A model generated the notes under the pieces. That model searched no databases. It worked only from the letters and a program-made list of their open reading frames with translations, and was not told where the DNA came from. A program made the position numbers and the translations under genes. Below, one piece after another: positions 52,729 through 61,588 of a stretch of DNA of 64,000 nt; the first letter of the stretch is position 1; every line of letters starts with the position of its first letter. The DNA is from Bdellovibrionales bacterium (lineage in GTDB: Bacteria > Bdellovibrionota > Bdellovibrionia > Bdellovibrionales > UBA1609). The stretch covers positions 434,001 through 498,000 of the forward strand of contig JADJVA010000020.1 of assembly GCA_016716765.1 (NCBI GenBank), given 5' to 3'.

Positions 52729-53386
52729 AAACCTGCCAGTTATAATAAATAATCGGAATCGTTTCAGTTATTTGGTGTTGCTCGTGGATTGGCTTAGAAA
52801 AATGGGATATAATAACATATTTGTCATTGATAATTGTTCAACCTATGGTCCTTTGTTGGAGTACTATAAAACTAAGCCCTTTGAGTTGATCAGATTGAAA
52901 AATAACTATGGGTATTTAGCCTTGTGGAATAGTGGAATTTTCAAGAAATTTCTAGGCGGCCACTATGTTTATAGTGATCCTGACGTTGTACCAGACCCAG
53001 ATTGTCCTTCCGATTTGTTGTCACACATGGTTGATATCTTGGAAGACAATCCCATTCTTGAAAAAGTAGGCATTGGACTCCGATTGGATGATTTGCCGAA
53101 CGACCATGAATATTTTAAACTTATCAAAAATCACGAAATAGATTTTTGGAAACGCAAATTTACCGCTGACACTTTTCTAGCGCCTGTAGATACCACTTTT
53201 GCTTTGTACAGGGAAAATCAAGCAGGGGGACACTTGCTGAATAGCGTCAGAACGAATTTTCCATATATTGCTCGCCATATGCCATGGTACACCAAACCAG
53301 GTAGTGAGTCCCTAGAGGATCGGTATTATCAGGAGCATTCCAGTGGTGTTACGCACTGGACGGATGTTTCCTTGAGTTATAAATGA
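52718..53386 (+). CDS. Small GT2-like glycosyltransferase
   Basis: This 222-residue protein starts MDSKNLPVIINNRNRFSYLV, followed by NIFVIDNCSTYGPLL, LKNNYGYLALWNSG and YVYSDPDVVPDPD (the D-x-D region). The layout is GT2-like but compact, a type often found in capsule and O-antigen clusters. The rest (FTADTFLAPVDTTFALYREN) would line the acceptor site. It overlaps the preceding gene by 11 bases. Specificity is unknown. Confidence 0.72.
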   Translation: MDSKNLPVIINNRNRFSYLVLLVDWLRKMGYNNIFVIDNCSTYGPLLEYYKTKPFELIRLKNNYGYLALWNSGIFKKFLGGHYVYSDPDVVPDPDCPSDLLSHMVDILEDNPILEKVGIGLRLDDLPNDHEYFKLIKNHEIDFWKRKFTADTFLAPVDTTFALYRENQAGGHLLNSVRTNFPYIARHMPWYTKPGSESLEDRYYQEHSSGVTHWTDVSLSYK

Positions 53387-53495
53387 TAGTTGAGTAAATG
53401 TCCGTCAGATTGATCTGGTCTTGATTTAGTTCAATTTTCTAGATGGTACAATTTTGAAGTCATAAACTTAATTTAATAAAGGTAACGTTGCTATT

Positions 53496-54386
53496 ATGGG
53501 CCCAAGAATATTGGTGACTGGTTCAACAGGTTTTTTGGGAAAACACCTTTCACGGCATTTACGATTTCCGGTTGTTGGATCTTCTCGAAGTGGATCAGAG
53601 TTGAATTTTGACATTAGTTCCTCGATATCGACAAATCACAGTCTCGCTGGTTTTTCACATCTATTGCACTTTGGTTCCGGTGTCTCGATTCGAACATCTA
53701 ACGCTACTAGCCACTTGGGAGCAAGGACTGAATCTTTTAGGTTTTTAGAACTTTTTTGTGAGCTGAATCCGGGGTGTCACATCGTATTTCCCTCGTCTGG
53801 CGGAGCAATCTATAGCCAGGAAAAGATGGATGAATTTGGGAATAGGATTAGGTATTCAGAAAATGATGAAATTGGTGGGAGCAGTAATTATACAATCTCA
53901 AAAATCTGTCACGAAGCTTTCTTAAAATATCTCACAGACAAGTACGAGGTACGAGTGTCGGTTCTGAGGTTGTCGAATCCTTATGGAGAACTTTTGCCGA
54001 TTCGGCGCAAACAAGGTTTAATAGGGGTGGCCGTTCAGGCTATTTTAGAGGGGCGGAAGTTAAATCTATTTTCAAGCCTTGACACAGTGAGGGACTATAT
54101 TTCACTCATTGATGTTGTTGATGGAATTTCTTGTGTAGTGGCATCAGATCCGTCAACTGGATTCGAAATCTATAATTTATCAACGGGTATTGGACACTCA
54201 ATTGAAGAAGTCCTGAAAATGATCGAAAAGGTATTTAATAAAAATATAGGCGTCGAATCAGTTGAAATGGTCAGTGACGAGAAGCCGTGGAGCGTCCTAA
54301 ACCCGTCAAAATTCCAAAAAACATTTAGTTGGAGTCCTTCGATCGATTTGGAAGAAGGCCTTGTATTAATGAGGAAGTCATTGTGA
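53496..54386 (+). CDS. NAD-dependent sugar-nucleotide epimerase/dehydratase
   Basis: This 296-residue extended SDR has VTGSTGFLGKHLSRHL, the catalytic SNYTISKICHE (YxxxK), RVSVLRLSNPYGE and a C-terminal WSPSIDLEEGL. It has the general pattern of UDP-glucose 4-epimerase-like or GDP-fucose-synthase-like enzymes. The conserved [ST]-S-x-x-x-Y region reads FPSSGGAIYSQ. It overlaps the next transferase as GTGA. The sugar is not identifiable. Confidence 0.8.
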   Translation: MGPRILVTGSTGFLGKHLSRHLRFPVVGSSRSGSELNFDISSSISTNHSLAGFSHLLHFGSGVSIRTSNATSHLGARTESFRFLELFCELNPGCHIVFPSSGGAIYSQEKMDEFGNRIRYSENDEIGGSSNYTISKICHEAFLKYLTDKYEVRVSVLRLSNPYGELLPIRRKQGLIGVAVQAILEGRKLNLFSSLDTVRDYISLIDVVDGISCVVASDPSTGFEIYNLSTGIGHSIEEVLKMIEKVFNKNIGVESVEMVSDEKPWSVLNPSKFQKTFSWSPSIDLEEGLVLMRKSL

Positions 54387-55246
54387 ACACTCCATTGGTC
54401 TCATGCGTACTACCTGTTTACAACGGTAGTAAATTCATAAGAGAGGCTATTGATTCCATTTTATCACAAACTCTACCAGATTTTGAGTTGATATTAGTCG
54501 ATGACCTTTCAACTGATGACTCACTTGAGATATTGCACTCCTATTCCGCAATGGATTCTCGGATTAAAATTTTAGAAAACAAAACCAATCTTGGGTTGCC
54601 AGCGACCTTAAATAGAGGAGTTGAGTTTGCCAAAGGCAAGTACATCGCAAGAATGGACCAGGATGATATTGCCCTTGAACACCGGTTTGAGAGACAAGTT
54701 AGGTACCTATCTAATAATTCCCATGTTGCGATTGTTGGATCCAATTGGAAGTATTTTCCCAACTCAAATATTATAATTGAGGTCCCAACGAATCACAGTC
54801 GGATTAAGATTGCTACACTTTTGAATAATCCATTCGGGCACCCAACAGTAATGTTTGACAGGAATCGAGTCTTAGATACGGTTGGGAAATATTCGGTTTC
54901 GAGCTATCCAGTTGAAGATTATGAATTTTGGTGCAGATGCTTAGATAAGGTGCACTGTGCAAACCTACCAGAGGTTCTGCTTAACTATAGGATTCATAGT
55001 GTCCAATCATCGAGCATCCATTCGTCGAACCAAGTGACACTTTCGAGAAGCCTACAAATAGGTCAGCTTAAAAAGACCTTGGTCTCTGAACGAGATGCAG
55101 AGCTAGTTATCGATTGGATTCATAGGAGAGTTGGTTGGTCGACTAGTGTCGCGGGATCGCTATTTAAGTGTCTATTTAGTAACTTCAGGGTAAGGGCATT
55201 TAGTCCATACTACCTATTTAACCTCTTGGTCTTTAGGAAAATCTAA
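54383..55246 (+). CDS. GT2 glycosyltransferase
   Basis: This 287-residue transferase starts at GTG 54383: GAGGA precedes it, it overlaps the upstream stop as GTGA, and it yields MNTPLVSCVLPVYNGSKFIR. An upstream ATG at 54329 would add residues encoded inside the epimerase gene. Motifs are LILVDDLSTDDSLE, NLGLPATLNRGVEFAKGKYI, ARMDQDDIAL and VEDYEFWCRCLDK, a typical GT2 of the WaaE/EpsE group. It is related to the N-terminal domain of the transferase at 50974. Confidence 0.88.
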   Translation: MNTPLVSCVLPVYNGSKFIREAIDSILSQTLPDFELILVDDLSTDDSLEILHSYSAMDSRIKILENKTNLGLPATLNRGVEFAKGKYIARMDQDDIALEHRFERQVRYLSNNSHVAIVGSNWKYFPNSNIIIEVPTNHSRIKIATLLNNPFGHPTVMFDRNRVLDTVGKYSVSSYPVEDYEFWCRCLDKVHCANLPEVLLNYRIHSVQSSSIHSSNQVTLSRSLQIGQLKKTLVSERDAELVIDWIHRRVGWSTSVAGSLFKCLFSNFRVRAFSPYYLFNLLVFRKI

Positions 55247-55280
55247 TTATGGAAAACAACATCTAATATAAGGGTAGTTT

Positions 55281-56525
55281 GTGCGTAAGCTTAGAATTTT
55301 ACATTGTGTCGAACACTATTTGCCATTTCGTTGCGGGATGCAGGAAGTGGTTTCAAAAATTTCTGAAGGTTTAGTTAAGTTGGGGCACGAAGTTCATGTC
55401 GCGACATCTTTTGATTCAAGAAGGGTTGAAAAAAAAATTAATGGAGTTACTGTTCATCAATTTAAAATTTCAGGCAACTCAGTTTCGGGACTGAAATGGG
55501 GTGAGGTAAATCACTATATTTACCTATTAACACAAAGTGATTTTGATATAGTTGTGGTATTTGCGATGCAACAGTGGGCGACGGATATTGCGTTGGCAGT
55601 AATAGATCAAATTAAGGCGCATAAAGTAATAGTACCGACCGGGTATTCTGCTCTATATGATCCACGTTTTCAACGGTACTATGAAGAATTGCCAGCCATT
55701 CTTAAAAAGTTCGACAAAGTAATTTATCATTCGAAGGAATATCGAGATTATTTTTTTGGCCTAACTTGTGGGATTGAAAATGGGATAATTATCCCTAATG
55801 GAGCCTCCCAGGAAGAGTTTTCGGCCAAATCCGATTTTAACTTGAGACAGTTTTTACGTGTATCTCCCGAAGCTAAAGTTCTGCTAACAGTCGGAAACCA
55901 TACAGGAACCAAGGGGCATGCAGACTGTTTTTCCATATTTTCGGAAATTGTTGGAGAAGATATCGCCTTGGTTATATTGGGAGAGGGATATGGTGCTGAC
56001 GGATGTATTGCAGCATGTACAAAAAAAGCAAGATTGTTTAACCTGTTTCCATGGATAAAATTTAGTGGTGGTAAAGCGGGGATTGTTCGCTCATTTATTG
56101 CCGGAGTGTTTAGTCCCCGTTCTTGGTTCTCTAAAAAAAGTATACATCTTTTAAGTTTGCCCAGGCCTCAAGTAATTGAGGCCTTTAAACAGTCTGACCT
56201 ATTTGTATTTCTATCCCAGATTGAGTGCTACCCAATTGTGTTGATCGAGGCGATGGCGGCTGGGTTACCAATTCTGTGTTCCGAAGCGGGCGCAAGTTAT
56301 GACATCGTAAATTCCAGTCAATCGGGCTGGGTCGTGCCATCGAGGGAGCATATCCCATTAGTCCGAAATGATATTAAGGTTGCAACGGAATTATTGGCCA
56401 AATGCCTTGAGAGGAAAGATTTGGCGGATGTCGGGGAACGCGGAAGATCCTATTGGGAAAAGAATCAAACGTGGGAAGTCATCGTGAATATGTATAATGA
56501 TTTATATCTTGAAATTGGTAAATAG
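55281..56525 (+). CDS. GT4 glycosyltransferase
   Basis: This 414-residue GT-B fold protein has a GTG start with MRKLRILHCVEHYLPFRCGM, matching GT4 proteins (H-Y-x-P...G-G/C at the N-terminal donor loop). The C-terminal Rossmann domain shows LLTVGNHTGTKGH, FVFLSQIECYPIVLIEAMAA (the E-x7-E motif of GT4) and GLPILCSEAGA. It is a retaining enzyme by family. It is the only GT-B protein in the window with the E-x7-E motif. It acts on the cytoplasmic side during repeat-unit assembly; its sugar is unknown. Confidence 0.9.
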   Translation: MRKLRILHCVEHYLPFRCGMQEVVSKISEGLVKLGHEVHVATSFDSRRVEKKINGVTVHQFKISGNSVSGLKWGEVNHYIYLLTQSDFDIVVVFAMQQWATDIALAVIDQIKAHKVIVPTGYSALYDPRFQRYYEELPAILKKFDKVIYHSKEYRDYFFGLTCGIENGIIIPNGASQEEFSAKSDFNLRQFLRVSPEAKVLLTVGNHTGTKGHADCFSIFSEIVGEDIALVILGEGYGADGCIAACTKKARLFNLFPWIKFSGGKAGIVRSFIAGVFSPRSWFSKKSIHLLSLPRPQVIEAFKQSDLFVFLSQIECYPIVLIEAMAAGLPILCSEAGASYDIVNSSQSGWVVPSREHIPLVRNDIKVATELLAKCLERKDLADVGERGRSYWEKNQTWEVIVNMYNDLYLEIGK

Positions 56526-56608
56526 GGTGATGGCTAAATTTGATCTTGTGGGTTTCAATTCAGTAATCTTTCACGGCACTGGTTTGATTGGCCGACGGAA
56601 ATATTTTA

Positions 56609-58294
56609 ATGTTGAATCTAATCGCCTTTCTGAATCGAATTAAAAATTCGCAATATGTGATCCCAATATTGATAGGCTTGGTTTCCGTCAGCTGGGTCTT
56701 TTTTGTCGGAATGGCAGAAGATCGTCTTGATATGCCTCTTATCCAGTCGGGAGGTTGGCAAATCTTTAAGGGTAGAATTCCTTATTTAGACTTTGGTATA
56801 TCAACTGGACCTGTTACATATATGCTACAAGCTATTGGTTTTAGGCTTAGCCCGACGATTATTGGTGGAATATTGCCTGCTGCGTTTTTGAATGGAATAT
56901 CTGTATTTTTAATTAGCAGATATTCACAACAGAAAAAGTGGGGATTAATTTCAACGATTGGCCTTGCCGGTTTGTTTTCGATTTCGATCTTTTCTTATAA
57001 TGGACGTCTTTGGTATAATGAGACAGCGGCTCTCTTTGGGCTTTTTCCCGTCATTTTGCTTGTACTGGTTCCAGAAAAATTTCAGGCATTGAATTACCGA
57101 TATTATTTATTGAGTGGAGCCTGTTGTGCTGCAAGTTTTTTGACTAAACAAGATATGGGCGCGCTCAGTATAATTCTTGTTTTCACATTTTTAATGTTCC
57201 TCCCAGGCGTCTCCGTTCGCAAGCGGTTTTTTGGAATAGGCCTCTTGGCTAGCTCTCTGATCGTTTTCGCAATTTGGATTTTGTACCCAGTAATCAGGAA
57301 GGGACAATTTAGAGAATTTCTCTATTGGTTTAATTTTGGACAGGCCCCACACGCTTCAAGGCTAGGGCATATCAATTTCAATATTTTTTCATTTTTATTT
57401 GATAATTGGGCGATTCCGTTCAATTTTGGAGAGACAACTCAAGCCTATTTTCTGGTTCTCGTAGCGTTTTTTAGTGAAATAAGTTTCAGGGGGATCCCAA
57501 AATGCTACATGGATACTCTAGAGTTTGCGAAATCAAAAGCCACCGTAATGAGAGCGTACAAGTTAGCTATTGCTACTGGTGTACTTGTCGCGGCTAGTAT
57601 AGTTACACAAGTATCGGGCGGTTATAAATTTTTACAACCACCTACGGCAGTAATTGGAGCAATTGCCTTTTCAATGCTGGGCGGGTCATCTATATCGAAG
57701 GCATTAAGGGTATTTTTTGTAGTTTGCATAGGTTTTCATTTCTATATCAGTAGCGCATTGTGGCAGCCGACTAAATGGGACCAGTTAGTTCCGAAGCCCT
57801 ATGGTCCGCTAAAGGGAGAATTACTTCATCCGTCTGTATTTAAATTCTATTTATTGTATTGTGAGATTTTAAATTTCTTAGAGCGAGAAAAAAATGGCGA
57901 GAAAATAAATGCACTTATGAATCATGATATTTTATTTATGGATGAGCGCATTAAGTTTCACCCTGGGTGGATGCCATTATATGTTCATAAAGGAATTTCT
58001 CTGTTTCCCCGAGAGGTCGGAAAATTTCAACAATATATTTCATCATCTAATCTAGACCTAATCGTAACAATTGAGGAACCCCTATTTTATAAATGGGCCG
58101 GCCATGAGTACGCTGACCCGCTATTTAAGGAGATACATAGGAATTTTTCATTTGTAGCAGAGATTGCGATGACCTTACCAATTGGACGGCCTGAGAAAAT
58201 GCAGGTCTTTATGAGGAACTCCTACTTTAAAAATTGGGTCCGATACCGTCGTTCTATTAAACTAGATGAGGAAAATGCATGGTCCAAATATTAG
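56609..58294 (+). CDS. Polytopic membrane protein, GT-C-like
   Basis: This protein has about 561 residues from ATG 56609 (MLNLIAFLNRIKNSQYVIPI); a TTG seven codons upstream is possible, and neither has a strong ribosome-binding site. Ten or more hydrophobic segments fill residues 15-430. The first loop has EDRLDMPLIQSGGWQIFKGR and LDFGISTGPVTYMLQ, resembling the acidic first loop of GT-C membrane transferases in which the donor lipid binds. The C-terminal 130 residues are soluble. It ends with a 38-base convergent overlap with the next gene. The exact family is not recognised. Confidence 0.6.
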   Translation: MLNLIAFLNRIKNSQYVIPILIGLVSVSWVFFVGMAEDRLDMPLIQSGGWQIFKGRIPYLDFGISTGPVTYMLQAIGFRLSPTIIGGILPAAFLNGISVFLISRYSQQKKWGLISTIGLAGLFSISIFSYNGRLWYNETAALFGLFPVILLVLVPEKFQALNYRYYLLSGACCAASFLTKQDMGALSIILVFTFLMFLPGVSVRKRFFGIGLLASSLIVFAIWILYPVIRKGQFREFLYWFNFGQAPHASRLGHINFNIFSFLFDNWAIPFNFGETTQAYFLVLVAFFSEISFRGIPKCYMDTLEFAKSKATVMRAYKLAIATGVLVAASIVTQVSGGYKFLQPPTAVIGAIAFSMLGGSSISKALRVFFVVCIGFHFYISSALWQPTKWDQLVPKPYGPLKGELLHPSVFKFYLLYCEILNFLEREKNGEKINALMNHDILFMDERIKFHPGWMPLYVHKGISLFPREVGKFQQYISSSNLDLIVTIEEPLFYKWAGHEYADPLFKEIHRNFSFVAEIAMTLPIGRPEKMQVFMRNSYFKNWVRYRRSIKLDEENAWSKY

Positions 58295-58871
58295 GATATT
58301 TTGTGCATATTGAGTCTGCCAGGCCAGCCAAATTACCAAATTGTTCTATTTGACTGGTGCTACTCCCTTGCAACTCGGGTGAAACAAGACATAATTTGAA
58401 ATATTGCTTCAGATTGACCAATTCAGCTGTGGGAATGGGGGTGCCATCGAAGCAGTCTATCCAAAGCCAATCAACTTTGTTCCTAAATGGTATTGTGGAA
58501 GTTGCTTTCTCGAATTCAGATACTCTCAGTGCAAACCGCCCGAGCATCATTTTGTGAGTAAATTTAACTAACGTAGGAAAAGTTGTATCCAAAAAAAAGT
58601 AGTTGTCGATGCCATTTTTATCAAGCAATTTAATGATTTCAGTTTCAAGGCTGTCTTCTTTCGTATTGACTATCAATGGTCCTTGGATTTTTCTCTTTAC
58701 ATATACATCGAGCCATTCACTGAACCTATCGCCTTTTTTCCATGGATCATGGGAAAGGTGTAATTCTCCCGGATAACTAACATCTGACCTGACATCGATT
58801 TCAGCTCCAAATGCCGGATTCATTTTGTCTAATTGATCAACACTATTAACTCGATGTAAAATAAAATCCAT
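58257..58871 (-). CDS. GDPD/PLC-like TIM-barrel protein
   Basis: This 204-residue protein starts at ATG 58871, sharing one base with the upstream TAA stop (TAATG). It resembles the glycerophosphodiester phosphodiesterase/phosphatidylinositol-PLC fold: FILHRVNSVDQL supplies a first histidine (H6), GAEIDVRSD acidic metal ligands (E24, D26) and LHLSHDPWKKGD a second histidine (H41). It lacks the R-G of the classical H-R-G-x-x and is short, so activity is uncertain. Similar proteins occur in capsule loci with unknown roles. It is coupled to the kinase-fusion gene upstream. Confidence 0.58.
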   Translation of the reverse strand: MDFILHRVNSVDQLDKMNPAFGAEIDVRSDVSYPGELHLSHDPWKKGDRFSEWLDVYVKRKIQGPLIVNTKEDSLETEIIKLLDKNGIDNYFFLDTTFPTLVKFTHKMMLGRFALRVSEFEKATSTIPFRNKVDWLWIDCFDGTPIPTAELVNLKQYFKLCLVSPELQGSSTSQIEQFGNLAGLADSICTKYPNIWTMHFPHLV

Positions 58872-60863
58872 TAAATCCCTGTTGGTTGGTTGAAGATACG
58901 ATCCTCTAAGAGAGTGAGCATTATCAGTTGATTGACTCCGTCGAATCCAGGTTTCCATTCTGGATTTGCTCGAGATCTTGTAACCTGCCTGAGGCTTTCA
59001 AATATTTCATCTGCGATCAAAGCAATCGTTTCGACGGGTGGCTCACCGGCAATTGAAAAGCCAATTCGGTCAATATCCATTGTGTTTACATAACTGATAT
59101 TGCACTCGCCTACTTTTACCAGGCTATCCAACAGTGGTCCGATAGGGGCATCATTCCACAGCGTGTGAATCACGGTTGGTTCGGATTGGTATTCGATGAT
59201 CCAATCTGCAAATTGGCGTTGAGGGGCTATATGAAGATTGGAGTCGTTCTCCCGTTTCAAAATGGATTCTCGAATTGCATCAGGAGTATAGCCTCGCTCG
59301 ATTTGGTCTCGTTGGGTTTTCCAATTGATTCGGACATCGATCGCGGGTGCCAAAAAAATTTTCAGATCTAGGGTAGCCCTGAGTCCTCTTAGGTAAAGAC
59401 TATGAAGGCCCTGGATGATTACAGTTTTGGTTGGTGATATCAATTTGGGCAAATTAAATTGGCCCGTTTGATGGTCGTACTGCCGGTGAGTTACGGATCT
59501 TCCACGAAAAAGTTCACGGGCATGTTGGGCCATTGCGATCAAATGATTGGCTCGAGGATTTAAGTGACTATACTGCTCCCAAAATCTATTTCCTCGTTCC
59601 CAGCGATGATAGTCATCACCTTCTAGAATCACAGATTGGGATTTACTGAAAACATTCTGAAAGCACATGCTGATATGATTTTTTCCAGCTCCGGAATCGC
59701 CGGCGACCCCAATTTTTACTGGCTGGAGTCTGCGTATAAAAGGCATTTCAAACTTCAAAACAACTACTTCTAACGCCAATAGAAAACCTAAAACTGATGT
59801 TTGAAGAAGCGTCAGTAGCATGCCCTGAATTAAATGAATCTCTGTCCCTAAATCAAAATAAGGCAAGGCTACGAAGTAGAGTAAATAGAAAATATTAAAC
59901 AAATAGTAAAGTGTTCTGGGGATGTTTTGATACAACACAAATGCAAGTGTCATAAAGGGGATCATCCAATAATACCACCCAGGCATCGGATTAGTCACAA
60001 GGATCAACATCCCAAAAAGGGCTCCAGAGCCGAAGATAAGTCCCAAATTTGAAATTCGACCAGAAATGCAGAGCCGGCCCAAGAGAGCTAAAACAAAGAG
60101 CATGCCAAGATACAAGGTTGGACCAGATTCGAATGGAATATTAACCGCAAACAATCTATGCGCCTCTGGAGAGTTCACGCTCGCGTAGAAAAATCTACTC
60201 GCAAATAGAAGAGGCAGAAAACCCAATGCGGATAACGAAATCCAGATTCCAAGCCAAAGACCAATTTTCCTGATAGCGGACTTTGAGAAGTTTCGATTCC
60301 ATATGTAGGCCAATAGGATTGGAACTATGATGACCACATGAAATTTACAGAGAGTAGCTGCAGCAAAGAGGAGAGCAGATCCAACCGCTCTTCCTCGGAT
60401 CATAAAAAAGAGAGACGCAATTACAAATGATGTTGAAGCAACGTCCAATTGCCCATGTATGTAGTTAATATAAAATAGCACTGGGCTTAGCCAGTAATAT
60501 GAAATTATTCGCTTTAATTGTGATTCATTAACTCGGACTAAAAAATACAAAAGAAGGATATCTAAAATTAAAATTGGTCCTTTGATAAGAAGAGTCCCAA
60601 ATATGCCAGAGCCGAGCGTAGTGGCGCCCAGTATTTGGTAGAAAAGAAGCTTTGGTAGAGCCAAAATAAAAAATAAAACACTTCCATAGGGAAAGAAATG
60701 GGCTGGGGAGAGTGCCCAAGGATTTGACCCAACATTTAAGACGGCTTTTTCCAAAAACGGAACGAAAAAATCATCTATAACGTGGGAACCCTGTACAAAA
60801 AGAAAAACGATCTTTATGGATAGACCGATCCAAAATAATTTTTTGTGAAAATATTTTTTTCAT
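58871..60863 (-). CDS. Membrane GT-C-like glycosyltransferase fused to a uridine-kinase-like domain; 5' frame break
   Basis: The N-terminal 350 or so residues are polytopic; the last 290 form a soluble P-loop kinase domain of the uridine kinase/phosphoribulokinase type (KIGVAGDSGAGKNH, VILEGDDYHRWERGNRF, LNPRANHLIAMAQ, IIQGLHSLYLRGL). Walker A has Asn where Ser/Thr normally follows the Lys. The frame is clean from 60754, but this omits GSHVIDDFFVPFLEKAV, the GT-C first-loop region encoded just upstream. ATG 60863 overlaps the extended end of the upstream transferase frame (ATGA) and is in another frame; removing one base from the run of seven A (60854-60860) or the following A6 run restores 663 residues. 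The phosphorylated substrate is unknown. Confidence 0.72.
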
Positions 60864-60946
60864 AATCGACCAGATGATTTAGCCAGTTGTCTCATGTATA
60901 AAATCATTTTTAGAATAGTACGATAACGACTTAGAAAACTACCTGC

Positions 60947-61588
60947 TCAATTTGAAATACCGAAGGCACGTGGCGGAAATGCAACCTCGATGGTCTCGAT
61001 GGAAAAAGATTGTTTTGCCGCAATATATATTGCATATAGGTCAAATGCGAAATTTGAGGGAGGAGCATCCAGGTATTTCAGGATTTCTCTAGATACTATT
61101 TTGGGCTGAGCGTTTAGTTCATAGCATTTTAGCCCCAAGAGGATAAATGCAAAGTATTCAAATACTCGACTGACGATTCGTTCCTTCGTCGAGCGACCAA
61201 TGCGTATCCCTTTAACCATTCGTCTAGAGGTATCTCCTTGGGAAAGGAGGTGGTATGCTCTAAATGCATCTTTTGGATCACATTGTAGATCCGCATGGGA
61301 CCAACCAATCACCGGAGCTGTAGTTGATCTAAGGCCCGTAAACAGTCCAAATCCGTACCCTTGATTTTTGTCGACATTTACAACCCTGATCCAATTACCA
61401 AGTGGGCTGTTTGATATCTGATCCAAAACCTCCCGCGAATCGTCACTGCTCCCATTTTCGACGAGCACAAGTTTAAATCTGTGGGGGGTGAAGCCTGCGT
61501 CCTGTGCGGCGTCGACAGACCGCTTAGCTAATAGCTCGAGAGATTTACTTTCATTATAACAGGGTAGTACCAACTCAAATTCAATCAA
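60947..61588 (-). CDS. GT2 glycosyltransferase ending at a probable premature TGA
   Basis: This 213-residue transferase starts at TTG 61588, which overlaps the upstream stop as TTGA and has GGGAG before it. Motifs are FELVLPCYNESKSLELL, LVLVENGSSDDSREVL, KNQGYGFGLFTGL and WSHADLQCDP. The family's C-terminal part (R-x-x-G-x-S-W...GL...I..L) is cut: after PPRAFGISN comes TGA (60947-60949), exactly where Trp (TGG) is expected. The same frame then continues AGSFLSRYRTILKMILYM and ends at a TGA (60860-60862) that overlaps the next gene's ATG. One substitution has probably shortened it by about 29 residues. Activity is uncertain. Confidence 0.82.
   Translation of the reverse strand: MIEFELVLPCYNESKSLELLAKRSVDAAQDAGFTPHRFKLVLVENGSSDDSREVLDQISNSPLGNWIRVVNVDKNQGYGFGLFTGLRSTTAPVIGWSHADLQCDPKDAFRAYHLLSQGDTSRRMVKGIRIGRSTKERIVSRVFEYFAFILLGLKCYELNAQPKIVSREILKYLDAPPSNFAFDLYAIYIAAKQSFSIETIEVAFPPRAFGISN

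Noticed and set aside
60947..60949. TGA recoded as Trp or selenocysteine
   Set aside because: TGA ends many intact genes here (for example rfbB), and no selenocysteine machinery or insertion element is visible.
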